NCBI GenBank assembly: GCA_028287455.1
Contig: JAQBPP010000010.1
Coordinates: 1 to 5,623, forward strand
Reading direction: 5' to 3'
Source of the DNA: Bacilli bacterium
Lineage (GTDB): Bacteria > Bacillota > Bacilli > Tumebacillales > JAQBPP01
DNA length: 5,623 nucleotides
Under the pieces are notes generated by a model. It made no database searches and had not been told where the DNA came from. It saw only the letters and a program-made list of their open reading frames with translations. The translations under genes were made by a program, and so were the position numbers. Shown piece by piece: positions 1 to 5,623 of the stretch (position 1 is the first letter of the stretch; every line of letters begins with the position of its first letter).

Positions 1-953
1 TCCAGAATCTCCGGCTGGACATCCAGCACCTCATGAATGCGTGCTGCGGAAGCGGAAGCGCGCGGAACCATGAAAAACAACATCGAAACCATCATGACTG
101 CAAACAGGATTTGCATGATGTACTGGATAAATGCCATTAAGTTTCCGATTTGCATGACGTCATTGTTAATGCGAATGCCGCCAAACCAAACGATTGCGAG
201 TGTCGAAAAATTAATAATCAGCATCATAAGCGGCATCATGGATGCCATAATTTTATTTACTTTGATGGCTGTGTCAGTTAAGTCGAGGTTGACCGCATTA
301 AAACGCTTCTTCTCGTAATCAACACGGTTAAAGGATCGAACGACGCGAATGCCGGTGAGGTTTTCACGCAAGACCCGATTCAACGTGTCAATTTTGATCT
401 GCATGACTTTGAACAGCGGCATGCCTTGTTTGAGCACTGCAAAGATAACAAGACCGAGGACGGGCATGACTACGACAATCACAAGCGAAAGTTTGGCATC
501 GGTAATCACTGCCATGATGATGCCGCCAATACACATCATCGGCGCCATAATCATCAGTCGCAGCATCATGTTCAGCAGCTGCTGCACCTGAGTGATGTCA
601 TTTGTTGTGCGAGTGATGAGAGAAGCGGTGCCAAGTTTGTCGAACTCATGAAGTGCAAACTTTTGAACATGGGAAAAAACTTTATTGCGTAAAATTTTTC
701 CAAATCCTGCTGACACTTTTGATGCGATGAAGCTTGCAGCAACAGAACATAATACACCTCCTATGGCGACGAGGAGCATGAATCCGCCGATTTCCAGGAT
801 GTAGGCGATATCTCCCTTCATCACCCCTGTGTCCACGATGTCTGCCATCAACGTGGGGAGGTATAAGTTGGATAAGGATTGCAAAAAGATGAACAACATG
901 ACAAGAGAAACCGAAATCCGAAAGGGCCTAAGGAGTCTAAATAACTTGATCAA
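1..953 (-). CDS. ABC exporter half-transporter, N-terminal transmembrane part (partial, cut by left edge)
   Basis: This gene encodes a membrane half-transporter of the MsbA/LmrA exporter type, which uses ATP to move drugs, lipids or peptides out of the cell; its substrate cannot be read from the sequence. The 317 residues visible are the transmembrane domain. Hydrophobic segments lie near residues 14-34, 53-77, 132-151, 155-173, 236-258 and 274-296. Conserved stretches are SLITRTTNDITQVQQ (111-125), RENLTGIRVVRSFNR (196-210) and the coupling linker RASASAARIHEVLD (298-311). Family members run to about 570-600 residues, so the nucleotide-binding domain (Walker A, signature, Walker B) lies beyond position 1. 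The start is a TTG at 953-951, chosen because GGAGGT (961-966) sits 7 nt upstream and it gives the typical N-terminus MIKLFRLLRPF; an in-frame GTG at 962-960 overlaps that ribosome site. From memory it resembles Bacillus YfiB, which works as a heterodimer, so a partner half-transporter may follow to the left. The TetR gene 26 nt upstream probably controls it. Confidence 0.93.
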   Translation of the reverse strand, partial: MIKLFRLLRPFRISVSLVMLFIFLQSLSNLYLPTLMADIVDTGVMKGDIAYILEIGGFMLLVAIGGVLCSVAASFIASKVSAGFGKILRNKVFSHVQKFALHEFDKLGTASLITRTTNDITQVQQLLNMMLRLMIMAPMMCIGGIIMAVITDAKLSLVIVVVMPVLGLVIFAVLKQGMPLFKVMQIKIDTLNRVLRENLTGIRVVRSFNRVDYEKKRFNAVNLDLTDTAIKVNKIMASMMPLMMLIINFSTLAIVWFGGIRINNDVMQIGNLMAFIQYIMQILFAVMMVSMLFFMVPRASASAARIHEVLDVQPEIL

Positions 954-960
954 TTTTTCC

Positions 961-966
961 ACCTCC
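961..966 (-). promoter_or_regulatory. Ribosome binding site deciding the TTG start of the ABC exporter
   Basis: GGAGGT read on the minus strand ends 7 nt before the TTG at 953. It lies inside the 26-nt gap between the TetR stop codon (980-982) and the exporter start. This near-perfect Shine-Dalgarno sequence rules against the in-frame GTG at 962-960, which overlaps it. No promoter or terminator is seen in the gap, which supports co-transcription with the TetR gene. Confidence 0.8.
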
Positions 967-979
967 AACGAAATCTGGA

Positions 980-1630
980 CTATAGCAACGCATCAGGCCG
1001 AAGAATTGCCATACAGCTGGCTGCCGCGTCTTGCATCTCCTGTGCGACTGATTCAGGTATATGTTTCAAGTGTCCATCCTGATTCTCGATGCATCGTATA
1101 AAATGCGACATCCCGTTGAACAGGGCACCTGAAAACTGCATGGCGAGCAGCCCAGGGGACATGGTTCTAATCTCTCCGGATGGCATGCCTTTGCTAAGCG
1201 TTTCAGTTAGTACATGCAGAAAAGCATGGGGCCATCCCAATTGCTTAATTTCCTGTTCGGAAAACACCAATTTCAACTCGTGACGCATTCTCATGAAAAA
1301 AAGCACCATTTCACGGTTTTGTAACACACTTTCAAACATGGATGTGACGTAACGCTCAAAAAGACTCAGTACAGATCCTTGTTGGGTGAAAATGGACTGT
1401 ACGTGTTCATTCGATTTGTCCATCATGGTGGCGAATAGCTCACGAAACAAAGTTGCTTTGTCTTTGAAATAGTAATGAACCAACCCTTTTGCGATGCCAG
1501 CCCGCCCTGCAATATCTGCGATTTCGGACGCCGCATAACCCTTTTCCACATATACACTTAATGCAGACTTTAAAATTTCATCCATACGTTGACACCTTAG
1601 ACGTGAGTTTTGTTCCTTAGTGCGCGGCAT
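980..1630 (-). CDS. TetR/AcrR-family transcriptional repressor
   Basis: This gene encodes a 216-residue DNA-binding regulator of usual TetR-family length. The N-terminal domain (about residues 12-60) is characteristic: helix 1 ILKSALSVYVEKGY (19-32), then the helix-turn-helix SEIADIAGRAGIAKGLVHYYF (35-55), followed by KDKATLFRELF. The rest (about 65-216) is the variable ligand-binding and dimerisation domain, with no recognisable ligand signature. The ATG at 1630-1628 (MPRTKEQ) is preferred because AGAGGTGA (1636-1643) lies 5 nt upstream; the longer GTG start at 1639 overlaps that ribosome site. The gene is first in an operon with the ABC exporter, whose start follows its TAG stop after 26 nt. 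A perfect palindrome on its own promoter suggests autorepression, relieved when the protein binds a compound that the exporter probably removes. That job is inferred from the arrangement; family membership is direct. Confidence 0.95.
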   Translation of the reverse strand: MPRTKEQNSRLRCQRMDEILKSALSVYVEKGYAASEIADIAGRAGIAKGLVHYYFKDKATLFRELFATMMDKSNEHVQSIFTQQGSVLSLFERYVTSMFESVLQNREMVLFFMRMRHELKLVFSEQEIKQLGWPHAFLHVLTETLSKGMPSGEIRTMSPGLLAMQFSGALFNGMSHFIRCIENQDGHLKHIPESVAQEMQDAAASCMAILRPDALL

Positions 1631-1635
1631 TAATC

Positions 1636-1643
1636 TCACCTCT
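1636..1643 (-). promoter_or_regulatory. Ribosome binding site of the TetR gene
   Basis: AGAGGTGA on the minus strand is followed after 5 nt by the ATG at 1630. The alternative GTG codon at 1639-1637 lies within this motif, so translation should begin at the ATG, giving 216 rather than 219 residues. Confidence 0.75.
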
Positions 1644-1667
1644 TTTTGGCTGACTAGTCAGCCAAAA
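1644..1667. promoter_or_regulatory. Perfect 24-bp palindromic operator, probable TetR autoregulatory site
   Basis: The two 12-bp half sites are exact reverse complements, centred between 1655 and 1656; the core reads TGGCTGACTAGTCAGCCA. It begins at the -10 hexamer (1666-1671), overlapping it by two bases, and covers the expected transcription start near 1658-1660, ending just before the ribosome site. A dimeric repressor bound here should block RNA polymerase. TetR-family repressors typically use such palindromes beside their own genes, and this is the only strong palindrome near the TetR gene. The binding itself is inferred. Confidence 0.85.
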
Positions 1668-1694
1668 TATAATTGATCCTGTTTACGATGTCAA
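1666..1694 (-). promoter_or_regulatory. Sigma-A promoter of the TetR-ABC exporter operon
   Basis: On the minus strand a perfect -35 TTGACA (1694-1689) is followed by a 17-nt spacer and the -10 TATATT (1671-1666), which matches TATAAT at five of six positions. Transcription should start near 1658-1660, about 30 nt before the TetR ATG and inside the palindrome. This would be a strong promoter if unrepressed, which fits tight control by the TetR protein. Confidence 0.85.
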
Positions 1695-1696
1695 CT

Positions 1697-1740
1697 AAAG
1701 AAAAACCCGAAATAGCTATTAAATAGCGGTTTCGGGTTTT
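1697..1740 (-). terminator. Rho-independent terminator of the substrate-binding protein gene
   Basis: An 11-bp perfect stem pairs 1702-1712 (AAAACCCGAAA) with 1730-1740 (TTTCGGGTTTT). The interior can form a second helix, GCTA (1715-1718) with TAGC (1724-1727), after a two-base mismatch. Read on the minus strand the hairpin starts 16 nt after the TAG stop of the lipoprotein gene and ends in TTTTTCTTT. It should separate the lipoprotein gene from the TetR operon, whose -35 box begins only a few bases further on. The A-rich left side also gives a U tract on the plus strand, but nothing is seen transcribed into it from that side. Confidence 0.88.
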
Positions 1741-1756
1741 GCCTAATTGGAATCAG

Positions 1757-3100
1757 CTATTGCTGTTGTTTCAATGTCGCAACAGCTTTATTCAATGCAT
1801 CCTCAGCATCGCGCAGCTGGGTATTTACATCTTTATCCATTTCAGCCCTCAAAACACCAATGATCGTTCCGCGGGTTGTACTTTCATATGGACTGACTTC
1901 TTTTGGCCAGACCGCATATTTGCCGTAGAATACAGCAGGTTTATTCTTTCCGTTGAATTCCGGAGCGTTTGTCGCAAACGCTTTTTGCACATCCGGATTG
2001 GTAACTGCAGCAGGGGTCGGCTCCGATCCGCTTTCCATTTGATCTAACGGAACGGGATCGGTGGTTAAATATTGAATAATTCTAAATGCGATATCCTTAT
2101 TCTGGGACTGAGGGGCAACTGCCCAGCCTGACGTCTGGCGGGCAGGCTCCGTGCCAACTCCGTCAATCGTAGGCACAGAAACCATATCCCAATTCAAATG
2201 GAAATTTTTATCAGTAGCGGCCCCGCCTGTTTGACCGCCAAACAAGTGATACCAGCCAGCAAAAGTAACGATCATCGCTACATTTTGATCGACAGAGAAC
2301 CCTTGGAAAATGTCTTTATTAACCTGCGGGTCAAAATTTCCAGGAATTGCGTAAACCTGATCGTACAGAGAGAATACTTTTTGCCACTTTGGATCTGTGG
2401 TTAGGACAGACTGATTGGTTTTCGGATCCAGCCCGAGCAAAGGATACTCGTCAGAAAATGCAGTGTTATAGTCTGCAAGCCATAGTCCATGGTACTGCTT
2501 TCCGCCATCCACACGCGTCATTTTGGTGGCCAGATCAATGGCTTGTGACCAGGTCATGCCATCATGTGGATAAGGTACACCAAATTTATCAAAAATATCT
2601 TTGTTATAAGCCATAACAGTATGATTCAGTCCATTTGGCAGATCCCACATTTGGCCTGGCGTCATATACATCGTGTTTGCACTTAAGGCCGATTGATCAA
2701 ACTGATTTAAATCAAGTTTGTACTTGTTAATAAGAGGAGTCATGTCATAAACATAACCGTACTGCTGCAAGCCCGCCAAATCTGTTTGTCTGCCCACTTG
2801 GTACAGATCGAATGTCGCTCCTTTTTGCGCGAGACTGGCGATCGTATGATTGGGATTCGGATCATCCGGCTTCACCTGTTGCAACGTGACATTCGGAAAT
2901 TTCTTTCTGATTGTGTCCTGCAAGGTCTGTAAGCTGTTATCGGCAACATTTGCTACTGTAATTGTTACTGTTTCGTTATTGTCTACAGCATCCGTTTGCC
3001 CTGGCTTTGCACCAGTAGCGTTACTGCCGCATCCAGCCACGATCGATCCTGAAAGTACAGTGGTCATCGCCAGCAAGGAAACCTTTTTCATGTTTAACAT
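1757..3100 (-). CDS. Sugar-type ABC transporter substrate-binding lipoprotein
   Basis: This gene encodes a 447-residue extracellular solute-binding protein (family 1, SBP_bac_1-like), anchored to the outer face of the membrane, which would deliver a carbohydrate to an ABC importer. The N-terminus is a lipoprotein signal peptide: MKK, a hydrophobic stretch to about residue 20, and the lipobox VAGC with Cys24 as the lipidated residue. A polar linker follows (25-43). The mature part has features usual in sugar binders: AYNKDIFDKFGVPYPHDGMTW (164-184), a middle section with FAGWYHLFG (280-288), TSGWAVAP (323-330), and a C-terminal helix MDKDVNTQLRDAEDALNKAV (421-440). The ATG at 3100 is favoured over the ATG at 3091 because of AAAAGGGGG eight nt upstream. 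The gene appears monocistronic, with its own promoter and terminator, and no permease gene is next to it. It is divergent from a beta-galactosidase gene, so a galactoside or oligosaccharide ligand is plausible but unproven. Confidence 0.92.
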   Translation of the reverse strand: MLNMKKVSLLAMTTVLSGSIVAGCGSNATGAKPGQTDAVDNNETVTITVANVADNSLQTLQDTIRKKFPNVTLQQVKPDDPNPNHTIASLAQKGATFDLYQVGRQTDLAGLQQYGYVYDMTPLINKYKLDLNQFDQSALSANTMYMTPGQMWDLPNGLNHTVMAYNKDIFDKFGVPYPHDGMTWSQAIDLATKMTRVDGGKQYHGLWLADYNTAFSDEYPLLGLDPKTNQSVLTTDPKWQKVFSLYDQVYAIPGNFDPQVNKDIFQGFSVDQNVAMIVTFAGWYHLFGGQTGGAATDKNFHLNWDMVSVPTIDGVGTEPARQTSGWAVAPQSQNKDIAFRIIQYLTTDPVPLDQMESGSEPTPAAVTNPDVQKAFATNAPEFNGKNKPAVFYGKYAVWPKEVSPYESTTRGTIIGVLRAEMDKDVNTQLRDAEDALNKAVATLKQQQ

Positions 3101-3108
3101 CTGTTTTT

Positions 3109-3117
3109 CCCCCTTTT
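3109..3117 (-). promoter_or_regulatory. Ribosome binding site of the substrate-binding protein gene
   Basis: AAAAGGGGG on the minus strand ends 8 nt before the ATG at 3100. The internal ATG at 3091-3089 (MKKV) would be 17 nt away, too far for good initiation, so the longer start is chosen although both leave a workable signal peptide. Confidence 0.65.
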
Positions 3118-3139
3118 ATCAATCAGTTTATTAATTCTC

Positions 3140-3182
3140 ACAAACTCAACAGAAATCGTTTACATCTAACTATAGAGTTTGT
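3140..3182. repeat. 8-bp inverted repeat flanking the -10 box and cre-like site
   Basis: ACAAACTC at 3140-3147 and GAGTTTGT at 3175-3182 are exact reverse complements separated by 27 bp. One arm lies in the promoter spacer of the lipoprotein gene and the other in its leader, so the two enclose the -10 box, the start site and the cre-like sequence. Because only one arm would be transcribed, an RNA hairpin is unlikely; a DNA site for a specific regulator is possible. An 8-bp match in AT-rich DNA can also arise by chance. Confidence 0.4.
3151..3164. promoter_or_regulatory. cre-like catabolite control site (CcpA operator)
   Basis: TGTAAACGATTTCT on the minus strand matches 13 of 14 positions of the Gram-positive cre consensus TGWAANCGNTNWCA, missing only the last base. 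It covers roughly +1 to +12 of the predicted lipoprotein transcript, a position at which CcpA usually represses. This would shut down uptake when a preferred sugar such as glucose is present. The match is direct; CcpA binding is inferred. Confidence 0.7.
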
Positions 3183-3197
3183 AAAACCTGCCATCAA
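3169..3197 (-). promoter_or_regulatory. Sigma-A promoter of the substrate-binding protein gene
   Basis: On the minus strand -35 TTGATG (3197-3192) is separated by 17 nt from -10 TATAGT (3174-3169), matching the consensus at four and five of six positions. The start site would fall near 3162, giving a leader of about 60 nt. The cre-like site lies immediately at and downstream of this start. Confidence 0.7.
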
Positions 3198-3277
3198 CCG
3201 GACTTTTTTGTTTCAATAACACTTTTTAGTTCAACGTCTGATATTCCCAATTTACTCGATACTTACTAGCTGAATTT

Positions 3278-3286
3278 TGATACACT
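3278..3286 (+). promoter_or_regulatory. Candidate extended -10 promoter of the beta-galactosidase gene
   Basis: TGATACACT contains the TGn extension followed by a -10 hexamer TACACT that matches TATAAT at four of six positions. No convincing -35 box stands 16-18 bp upstream, so this would be a weak promoter or one needing an activator. Transcription would start near 3293, about 26 nt before the ATG. Nothing better is seen on the plus strand between 3101 and 3318. Confidence 0.35.
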
Positions 3287-3307
3287 TGGGGAAAAATACA
3301 ACGGATT

Positions 3308-3311
3308 GGAG
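3308..3311 (+). promoter_or_regulatory. Ribosome binding site of the beta-galactosidase gene
   Basis: GGAG lies 7 nt before the ATG at 3319. No other in-frame start codon is found in the 30 nt upstream, so the start is well determined. Confidence 0.65.
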
Positions 3312-3318
3312 TAACGAC

Positions 3319-5623
3319 ATGAATTTACGAAACAATCAACAAAATGACTGGGAAACTGAACAGATCCTGCAGCGAAACCGAGTGACAACCCGTTCTTATT
3401 TTATCCCCTTCGTTGATGAAGCGGCTGCTTTGACATGCGAAAGAGGTAATTCTTCTTATTTTCAGTTGTTGAATGGCAATTGGAATTTTCATTATGCGAC
3501 TGCTCCAGCGTATTCTCCCACAGGATTTTTTGAAGAAAGCTTCGATGTAAGCGGTTGGGATACTCTCCCAGTTCCAAGCAGTTGGCAAATGCATGGGTAT
3601 GGCAAGCCGCACTATACGAACACCGTATTTCCTTTCCCGGTGGATCCTCCGCGAGTACCCACTGAAAATCCGACTGGGGCTTACCGTCGAGATTTTTACG
3701 TTTCAGACACTTGGGCAGGACTTCGAATCAATTTGCGGTTTGAAGGTGTAGATAGTGCTTTCCATGTATGGGTAAACGGTCATGAGGTGGGCTACAGTCA
3801 AGGCAGTCGGCTGCCATCCGAATTCGACATTACTTCTTTTGTTCGATCGGGGTACAACAGCTTATCAGTGCGCGTGTATCAGTGGTCGGATGGAAGCTAC
3901 ATTGAAGATCAAGATATGTGGTGGCTAAGCGGTATTTTTCGCGATGTCTATTTAATTGCGACCCCTACTGTTTATCTGCAGGATTTTACAGTACAAACCG
4001 AGTTGGACGATCAGTATCAGAATGCGACTCTTAAGCTCAACACCTTGTTGAAAAATAGCACTGCGAATGGAGTTGAAAACTTACAGGTTGCAGTGAGGTT
4101 ATTGGACTCACTGCAGCAGCCGATGCAAGGTTTAAATCAATCCCGCACTGTTTCAGTTCGCGCAGGTGAACAGGTGGACTTGCAGCTCGAGATGCGTGCA
4201 GCTGGGCCGGAAAAGTGGTCTGCGGAGAATCCTTATCTTTACCATTTACTGCTTTCCCTTCAAAACGAGAAAGGGGAAGTGCTTCAGGTGATTCCTTGTC
4301 GGGTAGGCTTTCGGCAAGTGGAGTTAAAGGACGGGAATCTGCTGGTAAATGGGGTCCCCATTATGCTCAAAGGAGTTAATCGGCACGATCACCATCCTGA
4401 CCTTGGGAAAGCCGTTCCGCTTGAATGGATGATTGAGGATGTTCGATTGATGAAACGACATAACATTAATGCAGTCCGAACTTCTCATTATCCAAATGAC
4501 CCACGCTTTTATGATTTGTGCGACCAGTATGGGCTTTATGTGATGGATGAGTCTGATTTGGAGTGCCATGGATTTAAGCAAGCCGGCAACTATACTCAGC
4601 TAAGCGATAATCCAGAATGGGAAGCGGCCTATGTGGATCGGATCGAGCGCATGGTACAGCGTGATAAGAATCATCCCTCGGTGATTATGTGGTCGCTTGG
4701 AAATGAATCTGCTTACGGCTGCAACCACGAAGCAATGGCAGGCTGGGCCCATGAGTTCGATCCAACGCGATTGGTTCATTATTGCGGGGATTCACAAGCC
4801 CGAGTAGCTGATGTTTATAGTACCATGTACACCACTGTGGAAAAAATGCACGAACTTGGAAGCAGGACTGACCTTACAAAACCGCATATTTTGTGCGAAT
4901 ACGGCCATGCCATGGGCAATGGCCCAGGCGGTCTGAAAGAATATGTAGAAACGTTCTATACCTACAAACGGCTGCAAGGAGGCTTCATCTGGGAATGGCT
5001 CGACCATGGGATCCGGCAGCACACAGCGGATGGGCAAGAGTATTTTGCGTACGGCGGAGATTTCGGAGATCAGCCGAATGATTACAACTTTGTTATTGAT
5101 GGATTGGTATTTCCTGACCACACGCCTTCGCCAGGTCTGATCGAATACAAAAAGGTAATCGAGCCAGTGAAGGTAGATGAAGTCGATCTATTGCAAAGGA
5201 AAATCCAGATCACCAATCGTTACGATTTTATCTCATTAGATGATCTTAAGTGTGTATGGAACTTAATGGCAGACGGTCAGGTCTTACAATCGGGTGAGCT
5301 CGACGTTCGCAACATAATCGCAGGCAGCAATGAGACGATTACGGTTCCATTCACGCTACCAGATGTACTCAAACCGGCAACGGATTACTGGTTAAACATT
5401 GTATTCAACTTGGCGACTGATCGTGTGTGGGCCGAGGCTGGACATGAAGTGGCTTGGGCGCAATTTCTTTTACCTACTACTGCCACCAACTTAGTACCAC
5501 AAAAGGCCGTTTCTGCTATGGCTCCTTTATCCTGCAAAGACGAAGGGAATTTACTTCTGATCAACGGATCAAACTTTGAACTGCGGTTTAATAAAGTGTT
5601 CGGCTTGCTTGAATCCTGGAAAC
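3319..5623 (+). CDS. ebgA: GH2 beta-galactosidase, EbgA/LacZ type (partial, cut by right edge)
   Basis: This gene encodes a glycoside hydrolase family 2 enzyme that cleaves terminal beta-D-galactosides such as lactose with retention of configuration. Domains in order: sugar-binding jelly roll (about 45-215, with YTNTVFPFPVDPP, VPTENPTGAY and EDQDMWWLSGIFRDV), immunoglobulin-like domain (about 218-332), TIM barrel (about 333-620), second beta-sandwich (about 625-720), then the start of the C-terminal small domain. The acid/base is Glu463 in LGNESAYGCN and the nucleophile Glu527 in ILCEYGHAMGNGPGG. Glu415 and His417 (DLECHG) with Glu463 match the LacZ magnesium site; GVNRHDHHP (352-360) is also conserved. 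STMYT, WEWLDHGI and NDYNFVIDGLVFPD resemble EbgA more than E. coli LacZ, so the symbol is a family label. Relatives have about 1000-1050 residues; 768 are visible, so roughly a quarter lies beyond the edge. There is no signal peptide, which implies cytoplasmic action. It is divergent from a sugar-binding lipoprotein gene, which suggests a shared pathway. Confidence 0.95.
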   Translation, partial: MNLRNNQQNDWETEQILQRNRVTTRSYFIPFVDEAAALTCERGNSSYFQLLNGNWNFHYATAPAYSPTGFFEESFDVSGWDTLPVPSSWQMHGYGKPHYTNTVFPFPVDPPRVPTENPTGAYRRDFYVSDTWAGLRINLRFEGVDSAFHVWVNGHEVGYSQGSRLPSEFDITSFVRSGYNSLSVRVYQWSDGSYIEDQDMWWLSGIFRDVYLIATPTVYLQDFTVQTELDDQYQNATLKLNTLLKNSTANGVENLQVAVRLLDSLQQPMQGLNQSRTVSVRAGEQVDLQLEMRAAGPEKWSAENPYLYHLLLSLQNEKGEVLQVIPCRVGFRQVELKDGNLLVNGVPIMLKGVNRHDHHPDLGKAVPLEWMIEDVRLMKRHNINAVRTSHYPNDPRFYDLCDQYGLYVMDESDLECHGFKQAGNYTQLSDNPEWEAAYVDRIERMVQRDKNHPSVIMWSLGNESAYGCNHEAMAGWAHEFDPTRLVHYCGDSQARVADVYSTMYTTVEKMHELGSRTDLTKPHILCEYGHAMGNGPGGLKEYVETFYTYKRLQGGFIWEWLDHGIRQHTADGQEYFAYGGDFGDQPNDYNFVIDGLVFPDHTPSPGLIEYKKVIEPVKVDEVDLLQRKIQITNRYDFISLDDLKCVWNLMADGQVLQSGELDVRNIIAGSNETITVPFTLPDVLKPATDYWLNIVFNLATDRVWAEAGHEVAWAQFLLPTTATNLVPQKAVSAMAPLSCKDEGNLLLINGSNFELRFNKVFGLLESWK

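Noticed and set aside
829..1101. Plus-strand open frame across the exporter-TetR junction
   Set aside because: It runs antisense to two well-supported genes, has no ribosome site, and its translation resembles no protein family. Other plus-strand frames in 1-3134 and minus-strand frames inside the beta-galactosidase were rejected for the same reason.
1637..1639. GTG as an alternative start of the TetR gene, adding three residues
   Set aside because: It lies inside the AGAGGTGA ribosome site, and the ATG at 1630 has better spacing.
1974..1989. Small inverted repeat GCAAA/TTTGC around CGCTT
   Set aside because: It lies inside the lipoprotein coding sequence (Ala-Phe-Ala region), is short, and fits the cre consensus poorly.
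3209..3221. TGTTTCAATAACA, a possible operator in the divergent region
   Set aside because: The arms are only 4 bp in AT-rich DNA and sit at no recognisable promoter position.
3546..3559. Second cre-like sequence, TGTAAGCGGTTGGG, early in the beta-galactosidase gene
   Set aside because: It matches only 11 of 14 consensus positions and loses the conserved 3' half (WCA), so it is likely ordinary coding sequence.
1..5623. Tests for tRNA, rRNA, CRISPR repeats, transposase, insertion-sequence ends or phage genes
   Set aside because: No supporting sequence was seen; the coding regions are intact with no frameshift, and the only strong repeats are the operator and terminator described.

Overview
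The window reads as chromosomal DNA of a low-to-mid GC Gram-positive bacterium, most likely Bacillota (Bacillales-like). Support comes from strong GGAGG-type ribosome sites, near-consensus sigma-A promoters, a lipobox lipoprotein, a cre-like catabolite site and a YfiB-like ABC exporter. No genus can be named from the sequence.

Layout, left to right. (1) Positions 1-953, minus strand: the N-terminal transmembrane half of an ABC exporter half-transporter, whose ATPase domain lies beyond the left edge. (2) Positions 980-1630, minus strand: a TetR-family repressor 26 nt upstream of the exporter, so the two form one operon. (3) Positions 1631-1756: its promoter (TTGACA, 17 nt, TATATT), a perfect 24-bp palindromic operator over the start site, and the intrinsic terminator of the next gene. 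(4) Positions 1757-3100, minus strand: a solitary sugar-type ABC substrate-binding lipoprotein. (5) Positions 3101-3318: a divergent regulatory region with a good promoter and a cre-like CcpA site for the lipoprotein, and a weaker promoter for the gene to the right. (6) Positions 3319-5623, plus strand: a GH2 beta-galactosidase of the EbgA/LacZ type, cut by the right edge after 768 residues.

There appear to be two unrelated modules. The TetR-exporter pair looks like a self-regulated, inducible efflux system. The binding protein and the beta-galactosidase look like a carbohydrate module: the lipoprotein would capture a sugar outside the cell, and the enzyme, which has no signal peptide, would hydrolyse a galactoside in the cytoplasm. 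No permease or sugar-importer ATPase gene is in the window, so the transport partners must be elsewhere. I see no tRNA, rRNA, CRISPR array, insertion sequence or phage gene, and no clearly novel system. The most interesting parts are the regulatory sites and the solitary binding protein.
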